Assembly (NCBI GenBank): GCA_021636625.1
Contig: JAJWLX010000087.1
Location: forward strand, 1-11,089
DNA: 11,089 bases
Source: Prevotella sp.
GTDB lineage: Bacteria > Bacteroidota > Bacteroidia > Bacteroidales > Bacteroidaceae
Reading direction: 5' to 3'
A model generated the notes under the pieces. It was given only the letters and a program-made list of their open reading frames with translations, made no database searches and was not told where the DNA came from. This document shows, one piece after another, positions 1-6,148 of the stretch; position 1 is the stretch's first letter, and every line of letters begins with the position of its first letter. Position numbers and translations under genes: made by a program.

Positions 1-170
1 ATGGTGCCTCGGCTGTATGGAGAGTTGTGCTCGGAGATATGAGTCACGAAGTCCTCGAAACTCATCTCACGGTCGCTCACGGCAGTAGCATACCAGAGCT
101 TCTTACCAGCGTTCTCACCCGTCTGAGGGGTACGCATAATCTTACGATACTTACTAGTTCCTTGTCCCAT
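1..170 (-). CDS. HU-related DNA-binding protein, N-terminal part (runs off left edge)
   Basis: The minus strand from the ATG at 168-170 encodes about 56 residues starting MGQGTSKYRKIMRTPQTGE and continuing with KKLWYATAVSDREMSFEDFV, without a stop before the window edge. The basic start, the YATAVSDREMSFEDF segment and the following helix match the N-terminus of the Bacteroidales HU-related family (TIGR01201 type, normally about 130-170 aa), which binds DNA as a histone-like dimer. Only the first third is present, so the DNA-binding arm cannot be checked. A consensus promoter sits about 45 bp upstream, so it is probably transcribed alone. In Bacteroidales such genes often lie close to BT4734/DUF3987 genes; here one lies 7 kb away. 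Confidence 0.72.
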   Translation of the reverse strand, partial: MGQGTSKYRKIMRTPQTGENAGKKLWYATAVSDREMSFEDFVTHISEHNSPYSRGT

Positions 171-215
171 AGTCAATCAGTTTTTTAAAGGGTTAATAAT
201 TAATTTTTGACGATG

Positions 216-247
216 CAAAGGTACGGCTTTTTTAGGGAACCGCCAAA
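216..247 (-). promoter_or_regulatory. Bacteroidetes-type promoter for the HU-like gene
   Basis: On the minus strand the -7 element TACCTTTG lies at 223-216 and a -33 TTTG at 247-244, separated by 20 bp. This is the expected primary sigma factor arrangement in Bacteroidetes. Transcription would start near 209, giving a leader of about 40 nt before the ATG at 170. Confidence 0.75.
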
Positions 248-376
248 AATCAGGGTGTGATAAGCCCCGATTTTCAGCAGCCCCAGTTTCCCAATCCCGT
301 TAATAATCCTAACTCATAATTTTGAAAAAGAGAAACCATAGTTTTACAGATCACAAATCATAGTTTTCCATCAAAG

Positions 377-549
377 AGCTATCACAATAACAGTTATCAC
401 AGTTTCTCGAAACACTTTTCTTTTTCTTATTCCAGAACTAACTATATATATTATATATTAATAATATATATAGTTAAATTCTATTTAACATTTTCTTTCC
501 TTCAGATACCCCCTCCGTAAAAACTGTGATAACTGTTATTGTGATAGCT
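377..549. repeat. 29-bp perfect inverted repeat, 115-bp spacer
   Basis: Positions 377-405 and 521-549 are perfect reverse complements over 29 bp. The arms contain the words CTGTGATAA and TTGTGATAG, so each arm is itself built from GTGATA-like units. A 27-bp part of the arm (379-405) recurs with one mismatch at 9960-9986, inside the 3' end of the DUF3987 gene. A binding site shared by a replication or regulatory protein, or a mobile repeat, would both fit. Confidence 0.85.
439..476. repeat. 15-bp perfect AT-rich palindrome nested in the larger one
   Basis: Positions 439-453 and 462-476 are perfect inverted repeats (TAACTATATATATTA and its complement) around an 8-bp centre. The axis, near 457, lies within about 6 bp of the axis of the outer 29-bp repeat (463), so the two are nearly concentric. 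Such a sequence melts easily and could extrude as a cruciform. Confidence 0.8.
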
Positions 550-558
550 GTGATCACT

Positions 559-585
559 CTTGATGCACTAAAACAGTGCATCAAG
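559..585. repeat. 11-bp perfect hairpin (CTTGATGCACT arms)
   Basis: CTTGATGCACT at 559-569 is followed by a 5-nt loop and its exact complement at 575-585. There is no T-run on either side, so a palindromic protein-binding site is more likely than an intrinsic terminator. Confidence 0.75.
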
Positions 586-598
586 GTTGAGGATAAAA

Positions 599-636
599 TC
601 CACAAATCACCGAATGAAAGTTCCACAAATCACCGA
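599..636. repeat. 15-bp direct repeat, 23-bp period
   Basis: TCCACAAATCACCGA occurs exactly at 599-613 and at 622-636. The 23-bp period is close to two helical turns, as expected for paired binding sites on one DNA face. The role is unknown. Confidence 0.75.
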
Positions 637-762
637 TTTCTTTAAAAAAGATTCGACCTGTACGGTTGAATTTTCCTAATACGCCCTGAACCAACGGTCA
701 CCGGCCGAAGGAAAAGGGATGTTTTCAGCTTGTTTTTAAGAACATAGAACCGGACACCCTAT

Positions 763-2340
763 TTATTTAACTTCTTTCCAATCAATGAGTCCCTTGCCCA
801 TGTCATCTAATTCTACTGCTAATCCGATAACCTTTCGACCATCTGCCAAGAATGGTTTGAGATAGCCATTGTCTATAATTTGTTTTTCAGCAGCATTCAA
901 TCCTCCATTGTTGCTTAACTTCAGTTCCACTACATAGATGAAGTGGGAGGTTGAGGCTACGATGTCTATTCTACCTGTTGATAACATGTGTTCTACCTCT
1001 ACTTTGCATCCTATGGCATTCAAAATGGTGCTAATGATGAGGCGATAACGCTCCTCCATATCCATACTTGCTAATTTCTTATTGCTATATGGGACATTTG
1101 AAATGAGAGATTTCATACACTTCTTGGCTTCTTCCAAATTGCCATTGTTCAAGCTGTGCATTAATTTACTTTGTATGGAGACAATATCCGTAATGTCCTT
1201 TTGGGTCAGTGCTGGCAGTACGGCTTTGTAGAGAGCCTTTCTTACTTCCTCATTCGGAAAGCCTAAAGAATATCCATCTTCATCAAAACCCTTGATAGTG
1301 AGATAACCTGTCTGATAGAGGAATAGTTCGGCACCGCCTTCTATGACATCTGATGTCTCCAGAGTGTCTTTGTCGATGTAGCAATCTTCGAAGTCATGAA
1401 GGCGTAACTCCATATTGTTCACGAATTTATTCAGCATGGAAGTGGCGCCGGATGAAATCCAATAGTTGCGTAGACGCAATTGGGAGAGGGCGTTGAGCAA
1501 GCTGAACGGATTGTAGATGTCGGTCATGTTCTCATCGCTGAAATGATAACCGTCATAATAGGTCTTCAACTTGTCGTGGGCTTCTTCAATGCTGCATTCC
1601 ATCTTATCTGCCAAGGCCTCCAACTCTGGGGCGAAGTTAACTGTCATTTCTTCCTCGGTGATGCCACAAAGAGGGGCAAATTGTGGGAGAAAGCTGATGT
1701 TTGTCAGATGGTTTAGTACTGAGAACAGGGATATCTGGGTAAACTTCGTGATGCCTGTGATGAAGACAAAGCGAAGTACATTCCCCTTGAGCTTAAGTAC
1801 TGAAAATACCGATCTATAGACTTCTGTGCAACCATCATGATCTGGTGTGTTCCAAGAATGCTGCAAAGGAGAATCGTATTCGTCTATCAAGACAACAACT
1901 TGCTTACCTGTCTTTTGATAGGCAGTGTCAAGGATAACCTGGAGGCGTACGGATTCGCGAGATGTCTCTTTAGGCGTGATGCCGTATAATGCTTCGTATT
2001 TCGAAAACTCAAGATTGAGATAGTCTTTGATTTCGACAGCAGTGGCACCTGCACCGCTCATGTCAAGTCTGATGACGGGATACTCAGTCCATTCTTCTTC
2101 CAGTTCCATAATCTTCAGCCCCTCAAAGAGTTCTTTCTTGCCTTCGAAGTAGCATTGCAAGGTGTCTATAAGCAGAGATTTACCGAAACGACGAGGACGG
2201 CTCAGATAATTGTATAAATCACCTGAGTGAGTAAGTTGCCATACCAAGTCGGTCTTGTCAACATATAAGTAGCCTTCCTTGCGGATAATGCTAAAGAATT
2301 GTATGCCAGCTGGCAATTTCCTTGTAATCATCTCTGCCAT
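763..2340 (-). CDS. AAA-ATPase-like protein with C-terminal PD-(D/E)XK nuclease domain
   Basis: This 525-aa protein has the usual architecture of the AAA-ATPase_like (PF09820) plus PDDEXK_9 (PF08011) family, common and multi-copy in gut Bacteroidetes. The N-terminal segment GIQFFSIIRKEGYLYVDKT leads to a degenerate Walker A, RPRRFGKS (48-55). Walker B VVVLIDEYD is at 148-156 and the family motif YYDGYHF at 261-267. The C-terminal nuclease core shows D459 in GRIDIV and the E472-x-K474 pair of VVELKLS. Length is normal for the family and no frameshift is seen. The start at 2340 is preferred because a consensus promoter lies 28 bp upstream; MITRK at codon 4 is an alternative. The cellular role of this family is not established; links to mobile elements or defence have been suggested but are unproven here. 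It appears monocistronic. Confidence 0.88.
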   Translation of the reverse strand: MAEMITRKLPAGIQFFSIIRKEGYLYVDKTDLVWQLTHSGDLYNYLSRPRRFGKSLLIDTLQCYFEGKKELFEGLKIMELEEEWTEYPVIRLDMSGAGATAVEIKDYLNLEFSKYEALYGITPKETSRESVRLQVILDTAYQKTGKQVVVLIDEYDSPLQHSWNTPDHDGCTEVYRSVFSVLKLKGNVLRFVFITGITKFTQISLFSVLNHLTNISFLPQFAPLCGITEEEMTVNFAPELEALADKMECSIEEAHDKLKTYYDGYHFSDENMTDIYNPFSLLNALSQLRLRNYWISSGATSMLNKFVNNMELRLHDFEDCYIDKDTLETSDVIEGGAELFLYQTGYLTIKGFDEDGYSLGFPNEEVRKALYKAVLPALTQKDITDIVSIQSKLMHSLNNGNLEEAKKCMKSLISNVPYSNKKLASMDMEERYRLIISTILNAIGCKVEVEHMLSTGRIDIVASTSHFIYVVELKLSNNGGLNAAEKQIIDNGYLKPFLADGRKVIGLAVELDDMGKGLIDWKEVK

Positions 2341-2367
2341 AGTCTTTCTGTTCTTTTATTCTTTTGG

Positions 2368-2398
2368 CAAAGGTACATTTATTTTTCCATTTGAGCAA
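2368..2398 (-). promoter_or_regulatory. Bacteroidetes-type promoter for the AAA-ATPase_like gene
   Basis: On the minus strand TACCTTTG lies at 2375-2368 and is followed by CC. A weaker -33-like TCTTG lies about 20 bp upstream near 2398. The -7 element is a perfect match to TAnnTTTG. The predicted start is near 2361, giving a leader of about 20 nt. Confidence 0.65.
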
Positions 2399-2432
2399 GA
2401 ATAATGAGCAATAAATGCACAAATTGGTTCTA

Positions 2433-2778
2433 TTAAACGAAAAATGCTGCAAGAACCGAGGCTCTTACAGCTTTTCTTTTAGTACGTTTGGCATGAGCAC
2501 TGTCTAACGGGGAAAGTCCAGAGCAAGCCCTAATAGCGGGATTTGCATAGCAAAGGCAAGGGTATCCAATATCACAACAACCCTTAATCACCAACAATTC
2601 TGCCCTGAGACCGTGCAGGAAGTTCTTCCTTTTAGGCGCACTAGAATTTGTGCATAGCCACATGCTTTTGTCGTTAGCTTCTGCGTCAAGTGGAATGCCA
2701 CTGCCTGATGTGGCAACCACTGGCGTTACAATACCTGCGAGAGTCAGTAATCGGATGGCTTCAGGGCATTCTTGCTTA
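2433..2778 (-). other. Intergenic stretch with a doubtful minus-strand open frame
   Basis: Between the two ATPase genes the minus strand stays open from 2849 (inside the 3' end of the upstream gene, different frame) down to a stop at 2433. The predicted peptide is rich in Cys, Ala and Arg, ends with a basic stretch containing AKRTKRKAVRASVLAA, and has no domain I recognise. The only ATGs near its start lie inside the neighbouring gene, and no promoter is visible. It could be a decayed gene, a non-coding conserved repeat or a chance frame. I do not call it a gene. Confidence 0.3.
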
Positions 2779-4215
2779 TCACTTAAATAAATTCTCCATT
2801 GTAACCTCTTTCTGCACAATTCCACTATGCTTGCCATACGCCACACCATAAGTGGTAATCATCGTAAGATGAACAGTCTGTTTGGGCGACAAAGTGCTCT
2901 TCAATGCCTCTATGCGATGGCGCAAACGCATTTCTTCATCCTTACTTATATGATAAGGAGCACTGGCAAACTTCATCTCACATAGATTGACCACGTTGTC
3001 ATCCCTAAGAATCAACAAGTCAATCTGCACGCCTTCTTGTTCATCATCTCCCTTCACACTCCAGGCAGAAACAGAAGATTTGACGCCAGCAATCTGAAGA
3101 GCACGCTTGATTTGCTCTATATGTTGCCAACAAACCTCCTCAAAAGCCACCCCATGCCAGGCCTTCAGAATGTCTGAAGTCATGTTATCATTGGCAAATC
3201 CTGCATCATATGCATTAGCTTTCACATATTTCAGCCAAAAGAGGCAGAAATTATCCATCAACTTATAGCATTCCACACTCTTCGCCTTACCATAAGGATG
3301 ATATCTCTTAATAAAATCACTCTCCACCAAAGCTGCAAGCGTATTCGTTAGTCCACCACCCAAAGGAATACCGGTGGCATTACTGATTTCCTCACGAGTG
3401 AAACCTGCATGACGAGTAGCCAGCAGCCTGACTACCTTCTTGCTTTCCTCTGGATTATTGAAGATGGCCGCAAAAAGTCGGTTGAACTCATCACGCAAAC
3501 GAGGCTTGCTACCAAACAGAATCTTATCCACATTCTGCTCGAAGCTCAATCCTTTCTGGAAATAGCTTATATAATAAGGTATGCCTCCAAACACCATATA
3601 ACTTTGCAAGATATCATATTGGCTCATTTGGATTTGATTATGCTCAAAATACTCTTCACACTCTCGCAAGGTAAAAGGAGACAGTTTGATTTCTGCAGTC
3701 AATCTGCCATAAAGTCCACCTTTGTTTCTCGACAAATTGCTAAGAATCCATGAGGTAGCACTGCCACAAACGATCAGCATGATGTTATCTCTGCCACTGC
3801 ACCATCCATTCCAAAAGTTCTCGAAAGCAGGAAGAAAGCCAGACCTAGGTGTATCCATCCATGGCAGTTCATCTATAAAGACGACCTGTCGCTCACCTGT
3901 ATCCAAGTGCTGCAACAACTGTTCCAGCTGGAAGAATGCCTCCATCCAGGACTTAGGTTGTTTATATCCTTCAAGTCCTTGATTAAGAAGCGCATAATAG
4001 AAGCTCTCCAGTTGAACCTTCATCCGACTTTTGTCACTATCTTGGTCAACTGGCGAAACCCCTGTATGCTGAAAGGTAATGCGACCCTTCAGTGCCTGCT
4101 TGATAAGAAACGTCTTGCCCACACGTCGTCTGCCATATACGGCGACAAACTCTGGTCGGTCACTGTAATACAACTTGTTTAATTCTGCAATTTCCTCTTT
4201 TCTTCCTACTATCAT
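2779..4215 (-). CDS. ATPase_2-family ATPase with DUF234 nuclease-like C-terminus
   Basis: The 478-aa protein starts MIVGRKEEIAELNKLY, the classic opening of ATPase_2 (PF01637) proteins. Walker A is GRRRVGKT (28-35), Walker B VVFIDELPW (111-119), and a sensor-like CGSATSW lies at 150-156. A winged-helix region follows around 255-305 (FTREEISNATGIPLGG). The C-terminal DUF234 (PF03008) part contains E359/E360, D399 in VQIDLL and E413-x-K415 in CEMKF, the signature of a PD-(D/E)XK fold. An in-frame ATG at 4299 would add 28 residues. I reject it because the promoter lies at 4243-4273, downstream of that codon. Function is unknown; paralogues of this ATPase-nuclease type are abundant in Bacteroidetes. 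It is transcribed separately from the next gene, which has its own promoter. Confidence 0.87.
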   Translation of the reverse strand: MIVGRKEEIAELNKLYYSDRPEFVAVYGRRRVGKTFLIKQALKGRITFQHTGVSPVDQDSDKSRMKVQLESFYYALLNQGLEGYKQPKSWMEAFFQLEQLLQHLDTGERQVVFIDELPWMDTPRSGFLPAFENFWNGWCSGRDNIMLIVCGSATSWILSNLSRNKGGLYGRLTAEIKLSPFTLRECEEYFEHNQIQMSQYDILQSYMVFGGIPYYISYFQKGLSFEQNVDKILFGSKPRLRDEFNRLFAAIFNNPEESKKVVRLLATRHAGFTREEISNATGIPLGGGLTNTLAALVESDFIKRYHPYGKAKSVECYKLMDNFCLFWLKYVKANAYDAGFANDNMTSDILKAWHGVAFEEVCWQHIEQIKRALQIAGVKSSVSAWSVKGDDEQEGVQIDLLILRDDNVVNLCEMKFASAPYHISKDEEMRLRHRIEALKSTLSPKQTVHLTMITTYGVAYGKHSGIVQKEVTMENLFK

Positions 4216-4230
4216 AGTCTCAAAACTTAT

Positions 4231-4332
4231 TATATTCTGCCGCAAAAGTACAAAAAATATAGTTTGCGGCAAAATATAATATACTATATTCTGCCGCAAT
4301 TATGCTTTTTTAGCGATTTGCGGCAGAATATA
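4231..4332. repeat. Two tandem 48-bp palindromic elements over the promoter (operator-like)
   Basis: The 15-bp word TATATTCTGCCGCAA occurs at 4231-4245 and 4285-4299. Its complement TTGCGGCAGAATATA is exact at 4318-4332 and has one mismatch at 4264-4278. Each pair is separated by exactly 18 bp, and the two palindromes are offset by 54 bp. The first palindrome covers both the -7 and the -33 elements of the ATPase_2/DUF234 gene, so a bound dimer would occlude the promoter. Autoregulation by the encoded protein, which has a winged-helix segment, is possible but is inference. Confidence 0.8.
4243..4273 (-). promoter_or_regulatory. Consensus Bacteroidetes promoter for the ATPase_2/DUF234 gene
   Basis: On the minus strand TACTTTTG lies at 4250-4243 and TTTG at 4273-4270, with a 19-bp spacer, an excellent match to the family consensus. 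The start of transcription would be near 4236, about 20 nt before the ATG at 4215. This decides the start codon of the gene. Confidence 0.8.
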
Positions 4333-4407
4333 ACGTTCCCCTCGTTAATCCTTAGCAAGGAGACCATTTTCTATAGAAGGTTGGTAAAACTACTACAATA
4401 TTATAGA

Positions 4408-4500
4408 AGATTTGCGTATTTTCTAATATTTCTGCTAAAAAGATTTGCGTATTTTCTAAGATTTCCACTAAAAAGATTTGCGTATTTTCTGAGATTTTTG
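4408..4500. repeat. 33-bp minisatellite, nearly three copies
   Basis: Copies begin at 4408, 4441 and 4474 with AGATTTGCGTATTTTCT, an exact 33-bp period and a few substitutions in the second half of the unit. On the minus strand it reads as an 11-residue repeat (ENTQIFLVEIL, ENTQIFLAEIL, then a partial copy) fused in frame to the AAA_14 fragment. The period is a multiple of three, but no intact gene contains it. Copy number is probably variable between strains. Confidence 0.85.
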
Positions 4501-4504
4501 GCAG

Positions 4505-4654
4505 TGCCTCAAATCTGGGTACCAGTTGCACTTCGTCAAGAAGGATATAGTACAGGTCGTCGTCTATCATCTTGGCTTTGAGGTGTCTGTAGAGAGTAAG
4601 TGGCTCCCTAAGTTCTGAATTTTCGATATCATCGAGTGCTATCTGGATGATATC
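4505..4654 (-). pseudogene. AAA_14-type ATPase fragment (Walker B region only)
   Basis: The minus strand reads QIALDDIENSELREPLTLYR and, a few residues on, DDDLYYILLDEVQLVPRFEA. This is the segment leading to and including the Walker B motif (YYILLDEVQ) of AAA_14/DUF4143-type ATPases, normally about 400 aa. The upstream side is closed by an in-frame stop at 4657-4655 and no Walker A remains. The downstream side runs abruptly into the 33-bp repeats. It is therefore a relic truncated at both ends, and the third ATPase-nuclease-type gene in this region. Confidence 0.7.
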
Positions 4655-4733
4655 TTACGAAGATTTTTTGGCAATATTGCCACTTTTTCTCCGTAAGCGA
4701 AAAGACAGTTTCTTTTTTGTCCCCATATTATAA

Positions 4734-4928
4734 TATATAGAGTATGTCAAACAGCAAAACTGGAGTGTTCGTCAATTGCAACGTCAATATGCATCAAGCC
4801 TTTATGAACGTCTTGTACTTAGTCGTAACAAAGACGAGATATTGCACCTTGCCAATGAGGGACAGACCATAGAAAAGCCTTCGGATGTTATTAAATCGCC
4901 TATAACATTGGAGTTTTTGGGCTTTCAG
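4734..4928 (+). pseudogene. DUF1016 (YhcG-like) N-terminal domain fragment
   Basis: The plus strand reads EYVKQQNWSVRQLQRQYASS followed by LYERLVLSRNKDEIL and, further on, DVIKSPITLEFLGF. The patterns NWSVRxLxRQ, LYERLxLS and a final P-x-x-LEFLG are hallmarks of the DUF1016 N-terminal domain, which precedes a PD-(D/E)XK nuclease domain in full-length proteins of about 350 aa. Similarity stops after LGF, and the frame ends at 4983-4985 without the nuclease domain. No start codon or upstream portion is present. It is a remnant, not a functional gene. Confidence 0.75.
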
Positions 4929-4980
4929 CCCGTTTCAACCATACAATTAGAATTATTTTGTAGATTTTTTCGGAAAATCT

Positions 4981-5010
4981 TTTGAGTTTCAGTTTTTTTT
5001 ATTATCTTTG
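4981..5010 (+). promoter_or_regulatory. Bacteroidetes-type promoter upstream of the 165-aa gene
   Basis: TTTG at 4981-4984 and TATCTTTG at 5003-5010 are separated by 18 bp, one short of the usual range but with a perfect -7 element. Transcription would start near 5017, leaving a leader of about 255 nt before the ATG at 5271. That is long for this phylum and contains the hairpins described next. Confidence 0.65.
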
Positions 5011-5029
5011 CCGATATAAAAGAAAACGG

Positions 5030-5099
5030 CAACCCGCCTCTGACGAGCTCAACGCTTATCGGAGGTGGGTTGTTCGCGTTATATACCCCTGTGAAGGGG
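5030..5099 (+). promoter_or_regulatory. Structured 5' leader: two hairpins
   Basis: An 11-bp stem forms between 5030-5040 and 5062-5072 (CAACCCGCCTC with its partner, one G-U pair), with a 21-nt loop containing the palindrome GAGCTC. A second small stem, CCCC at 5086-5089 with GGGG at 5096-5099, follows. There is no T-run directly after either, so they look like leader structures more than simple terminators. Whether they act as an attenuator, riboswitch or small RNA cannot be told from the sequence. Confidence 0.5.
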
Positions 5100-5144
5100 A
5101 ATGATATAGGTATTAATTACTGTATTTGAAAATAGGTAAAACAC

Positions 5145-5225
5145 ATGCAAATCAGGATATTAGAGATGAAGAATAATTCCACCATTGTAGTGGTAAATAT
5201 AGAACAAGGTAGAAAAATCTTCTAA
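5145..5225 (+). CDS. Possible 26-aa leader peptide (micro-ORF)
   Basis: ATG at 5145 opens a 26-codon frame beginning MQIRILEMKNNSTIVVVNIE and ending at TAA 5223-5225. The stop lies inside overlapping small inverted repeats: CTTCT/AGAAG at 5219-5230 and the perfect 12-bp palindrome AGAAGTACTTCT at 5226-5237. Its position in a long leader, 45 bp before the next gene, fits a regulatory leader peptide. Frames this short arise by chance, so support is weak. Confidence 0.3.
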   Translation: MQIRILEMKNNSTIVVVNIEQGRKIF

Positions 5226-5270
5226 AGAAGTACTTCTCTACAAATGGTTTTCTGCCATAAACAAAAAAAT

Positions 5271-5768
5271 ATGGCAAGATTAAAAAGACTGGTTCTGGTA
5301 GTCGATGAGAATGCCGTAAACCAGGTTTTAAAAATGCTGACTGCGATTGCGGAGCTTTCGCAGCGGAAGATAGAGGTAGCTTCAGAAGATGAAATTGAAG
5401 CTATGAGTGAAAAGGAAGACGCAGTAAATGATAATAAGTCTTCTGAAGGTTTTAAGGGAAACAACGCTCAAGTTGCAGATGATCCTGAGTATAAGTTGCT
5501 GTTTTCGGAGAAAGGACGTCGCGTGCTGAATCAACTCCGTGATATCCAGGTGCTGGACGATAACTATCAGCCTGATCATCTTTCTTGGACGAAGAAGGGA
5601 TATTTGGCATACCAGATAGCTTTCAAGCTGGGTATTACCCGTGTCTGGAAGATTATGGGTGGTTTCTGGCATCTCGACAGTCATTCGCTGAAGACTGGTA
5701 GAGACAAGGCTGAAAGTACGCTGAAGATTCAGGCCTTTGAAGAGAAAATCAAGCCGATTTTTGGCTGA
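5271..5768 (+). CDS. Hypothetical protein, 165 aa
   Basis: I do not recognise a family. From the ATG at 5271 the protein starts MARLKRLVLVVDENAVNQVL, with a short beta-helix-like opening. It continues with an acidic linker (about 42-75, rich in E, D, S and N) and a compact C-terminal part with SEKGRRVLNQLRDIQVLD, LSWTKKGYLAYQIAFKLGI and a tryptophan-rich VWKIMGGFWHLD. The C-terminal part could form a small helical or HTH-like domain, but no catalytic motif is seen. An alternative ATG at 5244 adds nine residues. I prefer 5271 because an A-rich tract precedes it and the basic MARLKR start is more typical. It precedes the antirepressor cassette but is separated from it by a terminator, so it is probably its own unit. 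Confidence 0.7.
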   Translation: MARLKRLVLVVDENAVNQVLKMLTAIAELSQRKIEVASEDEIEAMSEKEDAVNDNKSSEGFKGNNAQVADDPEYKLLFSEKGRRVLNQLRDIQVLDDNYQPDHLSWTKKGYLAYQIAFKLGITRVWKIMGGFWHLDSHSLKTGRDKAESTLKIQAFEEKIKPIFG

Positions 5769-5802
5769 TAGAGGTTTTTTATCGTAGTTTTTACGATTTT
5801 TT

Positions 5803-5843
5803 CTGGTGCTACCTGCTGCTATGGCACCAGTCGGGCAGCAGGT
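5803..5843 (+). other. Candidate H-type pseudoknot / mutually exclusive stems
   Basis: CTGGTGC (5803-5809) pairs with GCACCAG (5824-5830), and ACCTGCTGC (5811-5819) pairs with GCAGCAGGT (5835-5843). The arms interleave as A-B-A'-B', with connectors of 1, 4 and 4 nt. They can form an H-type pseudoknot or switch between two hairpins. The element lies about 35 nt after the stop of the 165-aa gene and just before a terminator. Both stems are perfect Watson-Crick. Confidence 0.55.
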
Positions 5844-5869
5844 AAGATTCAAAATATCGCCGTACTTTT

Positions 5870-5914
5870 GCCCCAGATTTCAGAACGATACCGGTTCTGA
5901 GGTCTGGGGCTTTT
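5870..5914 (+). terminator. Strong intrinsic terminator after the 165-aa gene
   Basis: GCCCCAGATTTCAGAAC (5870-5886) pairs with 5894-5910 over 17 bp with two G-U pairs and a 7-nt loop, followed by TTTTG. This is the clearest terminator in the window and separates the 165-aa gene from the antirepressor cassette. Confidence 0.75.
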
Positions 5915-6148
5915 GCGTTTCTATCGCCAGGTTGCTGGGATAGGTTTCCTGTCATGTTGTAAGTGGCGCAGCGTATCAGCCCATCGGTCTTTGACAAGGT
6001 TGATACATTTATTATTGCAGAACTTTTTGTGAGGAAGTTAGAGGAGTTAATTCCTCAACTTAAAATATTTGCGGAAACTTTTAGCGTGTATTTTTTGCAA
6101 AGGTATCCGTCGGGTACCTTTTATATATTTACTTAATTTTTTTTGCTT
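5915..6148 (+). promoter_or_regulatory. Upstream region of the antirepressor cassette
   Basis: No gene is seen here. A weak promoter can be proposed: TTTG at 6068-6071 and TATTTTTTG at 6089-6097, which has one base too many in the -7 element. Just downstream, AAAGGTATCC (6099-6108) and GGGTACCTTT (6112-6121) form a 10-bp hairpin with a 3-nt loop, followed by TTTATAT. It overlaps the predicted start site, so it could be an operator or a short attenuator. A smaller inverted repeat, GAGGAGTTAATTCCTC, lies near 6041. The minus strand also carries TACCTTTG within the hairpin, without a visible -33 element. Confidence 0.4.

Larger units (their letters stand above)
248..762. other. Gene-free, AT-rich, palindrome-rich intergenic region
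   Basis: No credible coding frame is present in this stretch between two minus-strand genes. It holds a 29-bp inverted repeat enclosing a 15-bp AT palindrome, an 11-bp perfect hairpin at 559-585 and a 15-bp direct repeat at 599-636. There is also a short CATAGTTTT repeat near 337 and 359, and several CTGTGATA-like words. The density of symmetric elements is far above an ordinary spacer. A control region, protein-binding array or replication/recombination site are possible readings, but none can be demonstrated here. Confidence 0.6.

Noticed and set aside
4216..4299. N-terminal extension of the ATPase_2/DUF234 protein starting at 4299
   Set aside because: The consensus promoter at 4243-4273 lies downstream of that ATG, and the family begins at the MIVGRKEE segment.
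5382..5852. Minus-strand frame opposite the 165-aa gene
   Set aside because: It crosses the downstream pseudoknot region and lacks a promoter; the plus frame has a promoter, terminator and more natural composition.
5863..5870. TACTTTTG as a promoter
   Set aside because: No TTTG lies at the -33 distance, and a transcript would start inside the arm of the strong terminator hairpin.
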